Shown: positions 16,252-26,172, counted from the stretch's first letter. The stretch: DNA of 64,000 nucleotides from Clostridia bacterium (GCA_017397845.1 JAFQHU010000001.1:26525-90524), one strand, 5' to 3'. The notes: generated by a model not told the origin, from the letters alone. Numbers and translations: made by a program.

Positions 16252-18621
16252 TTGATTACTAAGGTCAAATCATTACTTTCAGATGTCAGAACTTATTGGA
16301 AAATTCCGCTTCCCGGACGCTATATGCCCTTTAAGGAAATAGCAGCCTATGCCGGCGGCGGTATCGGTGCATATTTTATCATCACCATGGCATCGCAGCT
16401 TATCGTAAGCACAAACAATCTTTTGGTCAGCGGTGCTATAGGTATTTCGTTTACAGACATATATGTGCTATATCTTATATCTACCTTTGCCAATATTCCT
16501 CTCACTGCAATAAGAGCAAATATGGTTGATAATTCCCGTAACAGGGCGGGTAAGTACAGACCGTATCTTTTGACTATGGGTATTCCTACTGCCGTAATCA
16601 GCTTGGCTTATGTATGGTTCCCGTATGAGTCTCTTTATGAATGGTTCCCGAATCAGATTTTCGGTATGGAGGGCGGCTATTTTGCAAAGCTTGTATTGGT
16701 GCTTTTTTTCAATCTTCTGCTCCAATTCTTCTTTAATTTCTTTAACGATGCCTTTACAAACCTTATCCATGTTCTTTCCCCAAATACACAGGAAAGAACA
16801 GATGTGCTTGCAGTCAAGGCTGTTGTTTACTCTCTTGCCCCGTCTATTATGAATATTGTCACACCCATTGTGGCGAAGCGTGTGGCTGACAATAATCTTT
16901 ATGATATTGCCGTTTACCGTTTTACATATCCGTTTTTTGCCATTTTCGGTATAGGTCTTACTATTTTTATTTTTGCCAATACCAGCGAAAAAATTATTCA
17001 GGCCAGAAGCCGTGTTATTCAGGTGCGTTTTACCGATGCCTTCAAGGAGGTAGCAAAGAATAAATACTTTTGGATTATTGCTCTTGCGGGCTGGCTCGGC
17101 TTTCTTGAGGGCGCCTACGGCAATATTCTCAGTTGGTCGGTAACCTTCGGCCACACAGGTGACGGTGATCAGCTCGCACTCATTTACACCATTACGGGTA
17201 ACGCATCACTTTGGGGGATGCTGTTGGCTCCTGTTGCCGTAAAAAAATACGGAAAAAAAGCAGTCCTTGTCGGCGTTAATCTGATGAATGTTGTGTGTAT
17301 TCTTGCCATGGGCATCAGAAAGGAAAGTCTTATATGGCTTACTGTCTGCATTTATATAAATTATCTGTTCGGTGCCTTTGAGCAGATTCTTTCTCCGGCT
17401 ATTCAGGCAGATATCCGTGACTACCACCAATATAAAACAGGTGTCCGTGTTGACGGTATGTTTGCTACCGTTGCCACCATAGGCGGTATGGTAACCATGG
17501 TTACCTCCTCAGTTTTGCCCTTCGTTTATGAAAGCTACGGCATATATGAGGGTAACGGCTACGGAAACGGCGGTATGGCAATTCTCGACGTAAATACAGG
17601 TGTGCCCGGTCTTCTTTCCGATATTATGAATACACTTATACTTATGGCCGCGCTCGGTGCCTTCCTTAATGTTGTTCCTTATTTCTTTTATGACCTTAAA
17701 GAAAAACAGCAGAAGGGTATCGTGCGTGCACTTAAAATCCGTGCCATGTTTGAGGACTACGGTAACGGCGTAACCAATAATAAAACTATTATCGAAGCCA
17801 TCGACATTATCAGAGATGCCCGTGAAAAGGTAAATAATGAGCTTGTTGTGATTAATAAGTCGATGAGCAAAAAGGAACGCAAGGCGGCAAAGGAACAAAA
17901 CGAAGAAATCGAAATTTCCCGCTTTGTATGCGCTGAGCTTGAAAAATTTGAAAAGGGTATCGAAAAGACAAAGTACGAAGAAAGCCTCAAATTCTGTCAG
18001 GGCGGTCTTACGGGTCTTTATGAGCTCAAAAAGGAAGATATCCTTAAAGAGCTTGCCGCTGCCAGAGAATTGTCCAAAACATCCGCAGAGGAAAAAGAGT
18101 ACCGTAAATACAGAATCGCCACCGCAAAAAATAAGCTTTCCGCCCGTAAGGCTATGGATAAATATTACAAAACTCCCGAAAGCTTCATTCAGCCCGGTTA
18201 CGAGGAGCTTGACAGACTTTTCGACAGAGAAGACGAGCTTAACAGCGAGCTTAAGGCACTTTACGAAGCAAAGGCTGCAGCCAAAAAGGCAAAGGATTCC
18301 TATGCTCTTAAGGATATCGGTGAAAAAATCAAAGCCTTTGAAAATGAAAGGAAGGAAATCCAGGCATCTACAAAAGCAGAAATGGATAAGCATGCCTTCT
18401 TTGCACGTGCCGCCAAACCTTATCTTGATGCACAGCGTATCGTAAATGAAAGAGAAAACACTCTTCATTTTGACGAAATTGCCGCCAAATATGACGAGGC
18501 AAAGGCTGCCGAGGAAGCTGAGCTTCAGGCACAGCTTGAGGAAGCAAAGCGCCTTGAGGCAGAAAAGGCAGAAAAGGCCGCTGCAATCAAAGCAGAAAAG
18601 GCAGAAAAGAGAAACAAATAA
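16252..18621 (+). CDS. MFS transporter (GPH-like) with long cytoplasmic coiled-coil tail
   Basis: 789 aa. Residues about 25-480 form a 12-helix major-facilitator domain resembling the glycoside-pentoside-hexuronide:cation family (TFANIPLTAIRANMVDNSRN and the RAGKYRPYLL loop after helix 3, RTDVLAVKAVVYSLAPSI). Residues about 490-789 form a charged Lys/Glu/Ala-rich helical tail predicted as coiled coil and ending in EKAEKAAAIKAEKAEKRNK. Such a tail is not part of the standard family and should face the cytoplasm. Start codon TTG at 16252, following AGAGGAGGAG. The substrate is unknown. It is followed by a separate flavodoxin-like gene 89 nt downstream. Confidence 0.85.
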   Translation: MITKVKSLLSDVRTYWKIPLPGRYMPFKEIAAYAGGGIGAYFIITMASQLIVSTNNLLVSGAIGISFTDIYVLYLISTFANIPLTAIRANMVDNSRNRAGKYRPYLLTMGIPTAVISLAYVWFPYESLYEWFPNQIFGMEGGYFAKLVLVLFFNLLLQFFFNFFNDAFTNLIHVLSPNTQERTDVLAVKAVVYSLAPSIMNIVTPIVAKRVADNNLYDIAVYRFTYPFFAIFGIGLTIFIFANTSEKIIQARSRVIQVRFTDAFKEVAKNKYFWIIALAGWLGFLEGAYGNILSWSVTFGHTGDGDQLALIYTITGNASLWGMLLAPVAVKKYGKKAVLVGVNLMNVVCILAMGIRKESLIWLTVCIYINYLFGAFEQILSPAIQADIRDYHQYKTGVRVDGMFATVATIGGMVTMVTSSVLPFVYESYGIYEGNGYGNGGMAILDVNTGVPGLLSDIMNTLILMAALGAFLNVVPYFFYDLKEKQQKGIVRALKIRAMFEDYGNGVTNNKTIIEAIDIIRDAREKVNNELVVINKSMSKKERKAAKEQNEEIEISRFVCAELEKFEKGIEKTKYEESLKFCQGGLTGLYELKKEDILKELAAARELSKTSAEEKEYRKYRIATAKNKLSARKAMDKYYKTPESFIQPGYEELDRLFDREDELNSELKALYEAKAAAKKAKDSYALKDIGEKIKAFENERKEIQASTKAEMDKHAFFARAAKPYLDAQRIVNERENTLHFDEIAAKYDEAKAAEEAELQAQLEEAKRLEAEKAEKAAAIKAEKAEKRNK

Positions 18622-18626
18622 ATTTT

Positions 18627-18660
18627 ATGTGACGGTAATCTGTTTCGGTTGCCGTCACAT
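18627..18660 (+). terminator. Hairpin after the MFS gene (weak terminator)
   Basis: ATGTGACGG / CCGTCACAT perfect stem with a 16-nt loop. No T run follows, so termination may be partial. Confidence 0.45.
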
Positions 18661-18710
18661 TGGCAATATTATCGTTAATTTTAAAATTAAGAAATAAAGG
18701 AAGGTAAAAA

Positions 18711-20108
18711 ATGAAGGTTTTGGTAGTTAACGGAAGCCCGAAGGGCAAATACAGCGTAACACTTCAGTCCACAGAATATCTTAAAATCAAATTCCCATGG
18801 ATAAATTTTGATGTTATTCATGCAGGTCAGCAGATAAAAAAGCTGGAAAAGGATTTTTCCGAGGCAAAGGAAAAGCTTGAAGCGGCGGATATTATTATTT
18901 TCTCTTATCCTGTTTATACTTTTATTGCGCCCTGTCAGCTTCACCGTTTTATCGAGCTTATGAAAGAGCATAAAGCACAGGTAAAGGATAAATTTGCATC
19001 TCAGATAAGCACCTCAAAGCATTTTTATGACATCACCGCCCATAACTATGTCAGAGATAATTGCCTTGATATGGAAATGAAATATGTCAAAGGTCTTTCC
19101 GCTGATATGGACGACCTTACTGCAGAAAAAGGTCAGAAGGAGCTCATGGCATTTTTCAGATATCTTATGTATTGCTTTGATAATGACCATTATGAGCCTG
19201 TAATTAAAAGGGAAAAGGCAAAAAAGCCCGTAAAGGTTACCCCCGGTGAAAACCGTGAAAAGACGAGCTACGGTGAAATTGCCGTTGTTGCCGATTTTGA
19301 GGACGGAGACACACAGCTGATATCAATGATTGAACGCTTCCGTAATTCTCTTACCATGAAAAGCAAGGTTATCAATATCGCCGAATATCCCTTCAAGGGC
19401 GGATGTCTCGGCTGCTTTAACTGTGCAGTCAGCGGTAAGTGCGTTTACAAGGACGGCTTCGACGATTATCTCCGTAATGAGATTCAATCCTCGACGGCTA
19501 TCGTATATGCCTTTAAGATAAAGGACCATTCCATGGGTGCAAAATTTAAAATGTACGACGACAGACAGTTCTGTAACGGTCACCGTACGGTAACTATGGG
19601 TATGCCTGTCGGTTATCTTGTCAGCGGAGAATACAGCAAAGAATTTAACCTTCAGATGATTATCGAAGGCAGAAGTGAGGTCGGCGGTAACTTCCTTGCC
19701 GGAGTCGCAACCGATGAGGTCAACCCGGACAGAGAAATCGACCGTATGGCTGACACACTTGTTTATGCTCTTTCGAATAAGCATACACAGCCTGCCAATT
19801 TTTACGGTGTGGGCGGTATGAAAATTTTCCGCGACCTTATTTTCCAAATGCAGGGTCTTATGAAAGCTGACCATAAATTTTACAAAGCACACGGTCAGTA
19901 CGATTTCCCGCAAAAGAAAATGGGCAGAGTTATTGCCATGTATCTTGTGGGCGGACTTATGGGTTCTCCGAAGGTAAAAGGTAAAATGGGCAATATGATG
20001 AATGAGGGTATGCTTATGCCCTATAAGGGTGCTTTGGATAAAGCGAGAGCGGAAAAGGGCGAAAAGGTGGAAAAAACCGACTTCAAAGCCCTTATAGGTA
20101 AGAAATAA
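18711..20108 (+). CDS. Double flavodoxin-fold protein (NADPH-dependent FMN reductase family)
   Basis: 465 aa with two flavodoxin-like folds in tandem. The first (1-120) begins MKVLVVNGSPKGKYSVT, with the phosphate-binding SPKGKYS loop, and has IIFSYPVYTFIAPCQLHRFI. The second (about 190-350) has GEIAVVADFEDGDTQLISMI, then GGCLGCFNCAVSGKCVYKDG, a Cys motif like that of iron-sulfur flavoproteins, and VYAFKIKDHSMGAKFKMYDD. It is likely a cytoplasmic FMN-dependent redox enzyme; partner unknown. Pairing a canonical loop in the first domain with the Cys cluster in the second suggests a fused heterodimer. ATG follows AAAGGAAGG. Confidence 0.78.
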   Translation: MKVLVVNGSPKGKYSVTLQSTEYLKIKFPWINFDVIHAGQQIKKLEKDFSEAKEKLEAADIIIFSYPVYTFIAPCQLHRFIELMKEHKAQVKDKFASQISTSKHFYDITAHNYVRDNCLDMEMKYVKGLSADMDDLTAEKGQKELMAFFRYLMYCFDNDHYEPVIKREKAKKPVKVTPGENREKTSYGEIAVVADFEDGDTQLISMIERFRNSLTMKSKVINIAEYPFKGGCLGCFNCAVSGKCVYKDGFDDYLRNEIQSSTAIVYAFKIKDHSMGAKFKMYDDRQFCNGHRTVTMGMPVGYLVSGEYSKEFNLQMIIEGRSEVGGNFLAGVATDEVNPDREIDRMADTLVYALSNKHTQPANFYGVGGMKIFRDLIFQMQGLMKADHKFYKAHGQYDFPQKKMGRVIAMYLVGGLMGSPKVKGKMGNMMNEGMLMPYKGALDKARAEKGEKVEKTDFKALIGKK

Positions 20109-20193
20109 TTAACACTCTTTCAGCCTTCACCCTGTAAGATTTTGTTAAGAATAGCAAAACTTTATCACGCAGGAAAAATCTTTTAAAAAAAGG

Positions 20194-20222
20194 TTGAAAA
20201 ATATTGATAAATCGGTTAATAT
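20194..20222 (+). promoter_or_regulatory. Promoter of gap
   Basis: TTGAAA (20194-20199), 17-bp spacer, TAATAT (20217-20222), overlapping a TATAAT at 20220-20225. Confidence 0.5.
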
Positions 20223-20270
20223 AATAAAGGTAAAATTATATTATTCAATGAAACATTGGAGGTATTTATT

Positions 20271-21308
20271 ATGTCAGTAAAAGTTGCTATTAACGGTTTC
20301 GGTCGTATCGGTCGTCTTGCTTTCAGACAGATGTTCGGTGCAGAAGGCTATGATGTTGTTGCTATCAACGACCTCACAAAGCCCTCAATGCTCGCAAATC
20401 TTCTCAAGTACGACACAGCTCAGGGCGGTTACTGCGGCGTTCTCGGTGAGAACCTTCACACAGTATCAGCTGACGACGAAGCAGGTACCATCACAGTAGA
20501 CGGCAAAACTCTCAAGATTTATGCTATGGCTAATGCCGCTGAGCTCCCCTGGGGTGAAATCGGTGTTGATGTTGTTCTTGAGTGCACAGGCTTCTATTGC
20601 TCAAAGGCAAAGGCTCAGGCTCACATCGATGCAGGTGCAAAGAAAGTTGTTATTTCTGCTCCCGCAGGTAACGACCTTCCCACCATCGTTTACAGCGTAA
20701 ACGAAGGCACTCTTACAGCTGAAGATACAATCATTTCTGCTGCTTCCTGCACCACAAACTGCCTTGCTCCCATGGCAAAGGCTCTCAACGACTATGCTCC
20801 CATCCAGAGCGGTATCATGGCTACAATCCATGCATACACAGGCGATCAGATGATTCTCGACGGTCCTCACAGAAAGGGCGACATGAGAAGAGCTCGTGCA
20901 GGTGCTGCAAACATCGTTCCCAACTCCACAGGTGCTGCTAAGGCTATCGGCCTTGTTATTCCCGAACTCAACGGTAAGCTCATCGGTGCTGCACAGCGTG
21001 TTCCCGTTCCCACCGGTTCAACAACTATCCTTACAGCTGTTGTAAAGGGTGACGACATCACAGTTGACGGCATCAACGCTGCTATGAAGGCTGCTTCTTC
21101 TGAATCCTTCGGCTACAACGAAGATCCCATCGTTTCCTCCGACGTTATCGGCATGAGATACGGTTCACTCTTCGATGCAACTCAGACAATGGTTGCAAAG
21201 ATCGCTGACGGTCTTTATGAAGTTCAGGTTGTTTCCTGGTACGACAACGAAAACTCCTATACAAGCCAGATGGTTCGTACAATCAAGTACTTCGCAGAGC
21301 TTGCATAA
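20271..21308 (+). CDS. gap: Glyceraldehyde-3-phosphate dehydrogenase, type I
   Basis: 345 aa glycolytic enzyme converting glyceraldehyde-3-phosphate, NAD and phosphate to 1,3-bisphosphoglycerate. It shows the NAD-binding start [17 protein letters not shown], the active-site [16 protein letters not shown] with catalytic Cys, [20 protein letters not shown], and SWYDNENSY near the C-terminus. The start is ATG at 20271, 7 nt after GGAGG; a TTG at 20256 lies within the Shine-Dalgarno region and is discounted. It is monocistronic, with a strong terminator, and its codon choice is typical of a highly expressed gene. Confidence 0.98.
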   Translation: MSVKVAINGFGRIGRLAFRQMFGAEGYDVVAINDLTKPSMLANLLKYDTAQGGYCGVLGENLHTVSADDEAGTITVDGKTLKIYAMANAAELPWGEIGVDVVLECTGFYCSKAKAQAHIDAGAKKVVISAPAGNDLPTIVYSVNEGTLTAEDTIISAASCTTNCLAPMAKALNDYAPIQSGIMATIHAYTGDQMILDGPHRKGDMRRARAGAANIVPNSTGAAKAIGLVIPELNGKLIGAAQRVPVPTGSTTILTAVVKGDDITVDGINAAMKAASSESFGYNEDPIVSSDVIGMRYGSLFDATQTMVAKIADGLYEVQVVSWYDNENSYTSQMVRTIKYFAELA

Positions 21309-21324
21309 GTTAATATTTAACTTC

Positions 21325-21359
21325 AAAGAGGTTGCATCAAATGCAGCCTCTTTTTTTTT
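21325..21359 (+). terminator. Terminator after gap
   Basis: AAAGAGGTTGCAT-CAA-ATGCAGCCTCTTT stem with a nine-T run. Confidence 0.92.
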
Positions 21360-21469
21360 GCACAAATTGTCATCTTTTTGCATTGTAATTCACACTTTTT
21401 GTCATTCACTTTTTTCTTTTTACGTTGTATCATATAATCACAGATTTGAAGCTTCTTTGTTGACAAATA

Positions 21470-21498
21470 TTGACAAAGAAACGGTGACAAATTAAAAT
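21470..21498 (+). promoter_or_regulatory. Sigma-A promoter of the 559-aa membrane protein gene
   Basis: TTGACA (21470-21475), 17-bp spacer, TAAAAT (21493-21498). A second TTGACA at 21460 is in poorer register. The repeated TTGACAAA/TGACAAA motifs nearby (21460, 21470, 21485) could be operators. Confidence 0.7.
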
Positions 21499-21532
21499 AT
21501 AAGCACTATAGTGCAAAGGAGCAATCAATACT

Positions 21533-23212
21533 ATGAAAAAAGTAAGCATTTTTCCCTACATATTCGGCGGTGTGTCGTCTCTGGCTTTTGTGGCTTTGAG
21601 CTTTTACTTATTGTGTCCCGCGCTGAATATTCACAATCCCGGTCTATGGATTATTATTGACATCGCACTTTTCATGTTTGTAATTTTAGTGCGACTCTCT
21701 AAGGGTGCCAAAGACTTCGGCTATGTTACGGTGAAGAAAAAGACAGGCTCCAAAGGAAGAACTAAAAAATATACGGAATTCAGATTTGGTATAAAGTATT
21801 ATCTTCTGCCCATCATCACTACTCTGTTGACCGTTTTTTTGGCCGTTACGGGCAGTACACTCTTCAATGCCTCAAAGTATTCGGAAATATTAAAGGTAAA
21901 CACTTCTGATTTTTCAAAGGATGTGATCGAGTCAGTGGGTACTGATTCGATTGCACTTATGGATACCGCCTCAGCTCGTATGCTCGGTGACCGTGAAATC
22001 GGTGCTCTTTCCGATGTTGTAAGTCAGTTCAATGTTTCCTATGACTATACTCAAATAGATTATAACGGAAAGCCGATTAAGGTTTCAGCGTTGGAATATG
22101 CAGGATTTTTTAAATGGTTGAATAACAGGCACAGTGGTATAAAAGGTTATGTAACCGTAAACCCGGTTTCCATGTCCGCGTCCTTTATTGAATCCGAGGG
22201 AATGAAATACGTACCCTCAGCCTTCTTTTCTGAGGATGCTTTCAGACATATAAGAAAAGCATATCCGACTCTTATGCTTGATAATTTGCATTTTGAGACG
22301 GATGAAAACGGTAATCCGTATTATATCGCTTCGGTTATAGAAAAAACCATAGGTTTATTCGGAGGTAAAACGGTCAGCGGCTGTATAGTTCTCGACCCTG
22401 TCAGTGGTAAAACGGAAAAATATGAAGCTTCTGAGATTCCTAAATGGATAGATGTGGTTTTTTACGGTGATCTTATCTGTGAGCAATATAATTGGCACGG
22501 AATGTTCCAAAACGGTTTTATGAACAGTCTTTTCGCTAAAAAGGACTGTAAGCAGGTCACAACCTATTACTCATCTGATGAGGATAGCGATGACGAAACA
22601 CCTGTTTCAGACTACGGATATGTAGCTAAAGACGGGGATATATGGATTTATACGGGTGTTACCTCTGTAAACGGTGACAGTTCAAATATAGGTTTTCTTA
22701 TGGCCAACGAAAGAACAGGCGAGAGTCGCTACTATCAGATAGCCGGTGCTGATGAAAAATCCGCTATGGCATCAGCAGAAGGTGAGGTTCAGGAAAAGGG
22801 TTATCAGGCATCCTTCCCGTCTCTGATCAATATTGACGGTCATCCGACATACATTATGGTTCTTAAGGACTCCGGTGGATTGGTAAAGCTTTATGCTACG
22901 GTAAATGTGGAGCAGTATAATATTGTTACCACAGCTGCCACTCAGGAGGAATGTATAAGGAAATATAAATCGGCGCTTGGTATAGAAGCGGAAGGATTTA
23001 CAGAGGACGTCACAGAGACAGAAATAATCGTCACCTCGGTAAAATATATCGATATTGACGGTAATACCTATATTTATCTCATCGACGGTAAAGAAAATCT
23101 TTTCAGAGCTAAGGCAGGCACAAACGAAAAAATGCTTTTAATCGATGAGGGGGACAGAGTTAAAATTACCCATTCAGGTAAGAATATTATCTCCTGCGAA
23201 AAAGTTAAGTAA
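21533..23212 (+). CDS. Membrane protein of unknown function with large extracytoplasmic domain
   Basis: 559 aa, not recognised. Three hydrophobic segments lie near the N-terminus (about 7-30, 37-54 and 88-110), separated by a basic loop KKKTGSKGRTKKY. About 440 residues follow that are predicted soluble and beta-rich, repeatedly showing the shape YIASVIEKTIGLFGGKTVSG, DGDIWIYTGVTSVN and YIDIDGNTYIYLIDGKENLF, which hints at an internal duplication of a beta domain. It has no known catalytic motif. It is monocistronic, with promoter at 21470 and terminator at 23223. ATG follows AAAGGAG. Confidence 0.7.
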   Translation: MKKVSIFPYIFGGVSSLAFVALSFYLLCPALNIHNPGLWIIIDIALFMFVILVRLSKGAKDFGYVTVKKKTGSKGRTKKYTEFRFGIKYYLLPIITTLLTVFLAVTGSTLFNASKYSEILKVNTSDFSKDVIESVGTDSIALMDTASARMLGDREIGALSDVVSQFNVSYDYTQIDYNGKPIKVSALEYAGFFKWLNNRHSGIKGYVTVNPVSMSASFIESEGMKYVPSAFFSEDAFRHIRKAYPTLMLDNLHFETDENGNPYYIASVIEKTIGLFGGKTVSGCIVLDPVSGKTEKYEASEIPKWIDVVFYGDLICEQYNWHGMFQNGFMNSLFAKKDCKQVTTYYSSDEDSDDETPVSDYGYVAKDGDIWIYTGVTSVNGDSSNIGFLMANERTGESRYYQIAGADEKSAMASAEGEVQEKGYQASFPSLINIDGHPTYIMVLKDSGGLVKLYATVNVEQYNIVTTAATQEECIRKYKSALGIEAEGFTEDVTETEIIVTSVKYIDIDGNTYIYLIDGKENLFRAKAGTNEKMLLIDEGDRVKITHSGKNIISCEKVK

Positions 23213-23222
23213 AAATATAAAA

Positions 23223-23258
23223 AAAGAGCGATGCGGAAAACTCCATATCGCTCTCTTT
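23223..23258 (+). terminator. Terminator after the 559-aa protein gene
   Basis: AGAGCGAT / ATCGCTCT stem with inner GG/CC pairs and trailing TTTTA. Confidence 0.75.
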
Positions 23259-23440
23259 TATTGTGTGGAAAACTCGAAAAAATTATATCTTAATTTATGC
23301 ATTTGCATCCAATTGTAAGAATTGTTACATTTGCAGGTAAAGAAAATCAGAATGTAAATATAAAGATAAAGAAAATTATAATAATAAACAGAAAGGAACC
23401 GGAAAAATTTTGTTGAAAACTTTTCGGTGTGGAAAACTGT

Positions 23441-23491
23441 CTCCCTTGCCATGCAGGGGAGGTGTCAACCGTCATATTGACGGAGAGGTTC
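23441..23491. repeat. Dispersed GGGGAGGTGTCAA...TTGACGGAGAGGTT repeat, copy 4
   Basis: CTCCC...GGGGAG outer arm, GTCAACC..CATATTGAC inner stem, GGAGAGGTTC. It ends at the 3' end of hydF and may act as its transcription terminator substitute. A partial copy (CCTTTCCTGAAAGGAGAGG) lies at 24704-24722 between hydG and hydF. Confidence 0.65.
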
Positions 23492-24674
23492 AAAGACGCA
23501 GAGGTTTAATACTCCTCTCCAAAATTCCGTTCATTTTCGCTATAGCCATGCCGTAATTTACGACAGGAACATTCTGTTTTTCGCAGCGGTCGATTCTCGA
23601 CTGCATTTCTTTTTCATTAAGCATACATCCGCCGCAGTGAACAACAAGCTTATAGGGCGTCAAATTTTCGGGAAACTCACCGCCGCTGGTGAAGGAAAAG
23701 TCGGATCTTGCCCCTGAGTAATCCTCAATCCATTTCGGCATTTTCACCGTTCCGATGTCGTTGCACTGTCTGTGGTGAGTACATCCTTCGCTGATAAGCA
23801 CCCTGTCACCGTCTTTGAGCTTGTCGAGAGCGTCCGCACCCTTTAACAGAGCGGGCAGGTCACCCTTGTATTTTGCCATAAGGATAGAAAAAGAGGTGAG
23901 AGGGATGCTTTCGGGTAAAGCCTTTGAAACCTTGCCGAAAACCTGTGAATCGGTTATGACGAGAGCGGGGGGATCTTTTAGCTTTGCAAGAGCTTCCGTA
24001 AGCTCACTGTCTCTGCAGCATAAGGGAATTGCACCTTTGTCCAAAATATCACGCAGAGTCATCTGCTGAGGCAAAATAAGTCTGCCCTTGGGTGCGGCTT
24101 TGTCGATGGGAATGACCAAAAGCACCGTGTCACCTTCGTTTATTAAATCGCCTGCGACAAATCTTTCGTTTTTTGTGCCCTTTGCGGTTTTTGCCATAAG
24201 CTCTTTGAGCGCATGTATACCGTCACCGGTGAGAGCACTGACATATATTTCGTTGTCCTTATTTTGGGAAACGGTTTCGACCGTGTCGCTTTTGTTGTGC
24301 GCGAGAATAAAGGGTATCTTTTTTTCTTTAAAAAGGCATATAAGCTCGTTCTCTGCCTCGGTGAGGTTTTCTTTTGCATCGTGAACGAGAACGGCTAAAT
24401 CGGTCTTATAGAGGGTTTCTTTTGCCTTTTGCACACGCATTTCACCTAAAGTGCCTTCGTCGTCGATGCCGGGGGTGTCGATTATAACCACAGGACCTAC
24501 GGGCAAAAGCTCCATAGCCTTTTTTACAGGATCGGTGGTGGTGCCCTTTACATCTGAAACCACAGCAAGACTCTGACCTGTCACTGCATTGACAAGGCTG
24601 GATTTACCCGCATTTCGCAGACCGAAAAATCCGATATGAACTCTTTCGGAGGAGGGGGTGGAGTTAAGGCTCAT
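23490..24674 (-). CDS. hydF: [FeFe]-hydrogenase maturation GTPase HydF
   Basis: 394 aa scaffold protein on which the diiron subcluster made by HydE and HydG is assembled before transfer to apo-hydrogenase HydA. The N-terminal GTPase domain has GFFGLRNAGKSSLVN (P-loop, 18-25), TTTDPVKKAM, DTPGIDDEG and NKSD. The middle is the dimerisation domain. The C-terminal domain carries the cluster ligands in EGCTHHRQCNDIG and VHCGGCMLNEKEM, matching the C-x-H ... HCxxC pattern. It is the last gene of the operon TM1266-type/hydE/hydG/hydF. ATG is preceded by GGAGCG in the minus direction. Confidence 0.95.
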   Translation of the reverse strand: MSLNSTPSSERVHIGFFGLRNAGKSSLVNAVTGQSLAVVSDVKGTTTDPVKKAMELLPVGPVVIIDTPGIDDEGTLGEMRVQKAKETLYKTDLAVLVHDAKENLTEAENELICLFKEKKIPFILAHNKSDTVETVSQNKDNEIYVSALTGDGIHALKELMAKTAKGTKNERFVAGDLINEGDTVLLVIPIDKAAPKGRLILPQQMTLRDILDKGAIPLCCRDSELTEALAKLKDPPALVITDSQVFGKVSKALPESIPLTSFSILMAKYKGDLPALLKGADALDKLKDGDRVLISEGCTHHRQCNDIGTVKMPKWIEDYSGARSDFSFTSGGEFPENLTPYKLVVHCGGCMLNEKEMQSRIDRCEKQNVPVVNYGMAIAKMNGILERSIKPLRL

Positions 24675-24723
24675 AATACGCTCCTTTCATTTGTGTTGAT
24701 ATAGCCTTTCCTGAAAGGAGAGG

Positions 24724-26172
24724 TCAGAATCTGAAATCTCTTCTGTTTGAATTTTTGATATCCTCGATGTTTTGTTTGGCTATTGCTTTTACCTTGTCCT
24801 TGGTAACCCTTTCGATTTCTTTGTCAATCATCTTAAAGCCGATTTCCTTTGTACGGTCGCTTGCGTAATCGACGAGATATTCCGTGAGGGTCATAAGAGC
24901 GTTGGGATGGCAGCAGTTGATAATCTGACCGTTTTTGCACAGCGACATAAAGCGGTCGCCGGTTCTGCCTTCACGGTAACAGGCGGTGCAGAAGGAGGGG
25001 ATGTGGCCGTTTTCCATCAGCCATGCAACCACCTCGTCGAGAGTTCTTTGGTCGGAAACGTCGAACTGCTCTGTATCGTGGGGTCTTTCCTCCTGAGTAT
25101 ATCCGCCGACGGAGGTTCTGGAGCCGCCGCTTACCTGAGAGATACCGAGACGGAGGAGCTTTGTACGGGTTTCTTCCGTTTCGCGGGTAGAGATAATCAT
25201 GCCTGTATAGGGCACGGCGAGACGGATGCAGGCGGTGATTTTGGCAAAAATATCGTCGGAGATTGAATTGTCAAAGGCTGTGGGGTCGATGTCGTCAGCC
25301 TTTTTGATGCGTGGGACACTTATGGTGTGGGGGCCGACACCGTGAACTGCTTCGAGATGCTCGGCGTGCATGATAAGACCTGCAAACTCATATTTGTACA
25401 TTTCCAAACCGAAAAGAACACCGAGACCTACGTCGTCAATTCCGCCCTCCATGGCTCTGTCCATAGCCTCCGTATGATAATCATAGTCGTGCTTGGGTCC
25501 TGTGGGATGAAGCTTCAGATAGCTTTCTTTGTGGTAAGTTTCCTGGAATAGGATGTATGTGCCGATACCTGCATCCTTGAGCTTGCGGTAATTTTCCACG
25601 GTGGTGGCGGCGATATTGACATTTACACGGCGGATGTCACCGTTTTTATGGTGAACGCTGTAAATGGTTTTGATACATTCGAGGATATATTCGATGGGAT
25701 TGTTTTTCGGGTCTTCACCTGCTTCGATGGCGAGTCTTTTGTGACCCATATCCTGCAAAGCGATAACCTCAGCCCTTACCTCCTCCTGAGTGAGCTTTTT
25801 ACGGGCGATGTTTTTATTTTTGATGTGATAGGGGCAGTAAACACAGCCGTTCACGCAGTAATTTGAAAGATAAAGGGGAGCGAAGATGACTATTCTGTTT
25901 CCGTAAAAGGCGAGCTTGATTTCCTCAGCCACTTCGTAAATTTTTTCGATCAATTCCTCGTCCTCACAAGCTAAAAGCACGCTCGCTTCACGGTGTGAGA
26001 GACCTGAGCATACGGTGCCTGTCTCCGTTTTTCGGGGACGTGCCTTTTCGATAATGCTTAAAATAAGCTCACGGTTGTTTTTGTTTGCCTCCGCATATTC
26101 GAGAGTGGCACGGATTTCTCCGTCGTTGATGAATTCTTCTGCTTTGAGTGATTTGGGGTTGTAGATTGCCAT
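24724..26172 (-). CDS. hydG: [FeFe]-hydrogenase maturase HydG (radical SAM tyrosine lyase)
   Basis: 482 aa. HydG cleaves tyrosine to p-cresol and supplies CO and cyanide on an iron-cysteine synthon for the H-cluster. The radical-SAM motif CVNGCVYC (C106, C110, C113) lies in the ThiH-like barrel, followed by EAGEDPKNNP. The C-terminal auxiliary cluster domain shows SFCTACYREGRTGDRFM and CKNGQIINCCHPNAL. VGLGVLFGLEMYKYEF is typical. Its start follows a good AAGGAAG site. It lies 22 nt downstream of hydE. Confidence 0.96.
   Translation of the reverse strand: MAIYNPKSLKAEEFINDGEIRATLEYAEANKNNRELILSIIEKARPRKTETGTVCSGLSHREASVLLACEDEELIEKIYEVAEEIKLAFYGNRIVIFAPLYLSNYCVNGCVYCPYHIKNKNIARKKLTQEEVRAEVIALQDMGHKRLAIEAGEDPKNNPIEYILECIKTIYSVHHKNGDIRRVNVNIAATTVENYRKLKDAGIGTYILFQETYHKESYLKLHPTGPKHDYDYHTEAMDRAMEGGIDDVGLGVLFGLEMYKYEFAGLIMHAEHLEAVHGVGPHTISVPRIKKADDIDPTAFDNSISDDIFAKITACIRLAVPYTGMIISTRETEETRTKLLRLGISQVSGGSRTSVGGYTQEERPHDTEQFDVSDQRTLDEVVAWLMENGHIPSFCTACYREGRTGDRFMSLCKNGQIINCCHPNALMTLTEYLVDYASDRTKEIGFKMIDKEIERVTKDKVKAIAKQNIEDIKNSNRRDFRF

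Noticed and set aside
17509..18468. 319-codon minus-strand ORF rich in Phe/Cys
   Set aside because: It is antisense to the Lys/Glu-rich coiled-coil tail of the MFS protein; Glu and Lys codons read backwards give Phe/Leu/Ser, a typical shadow.
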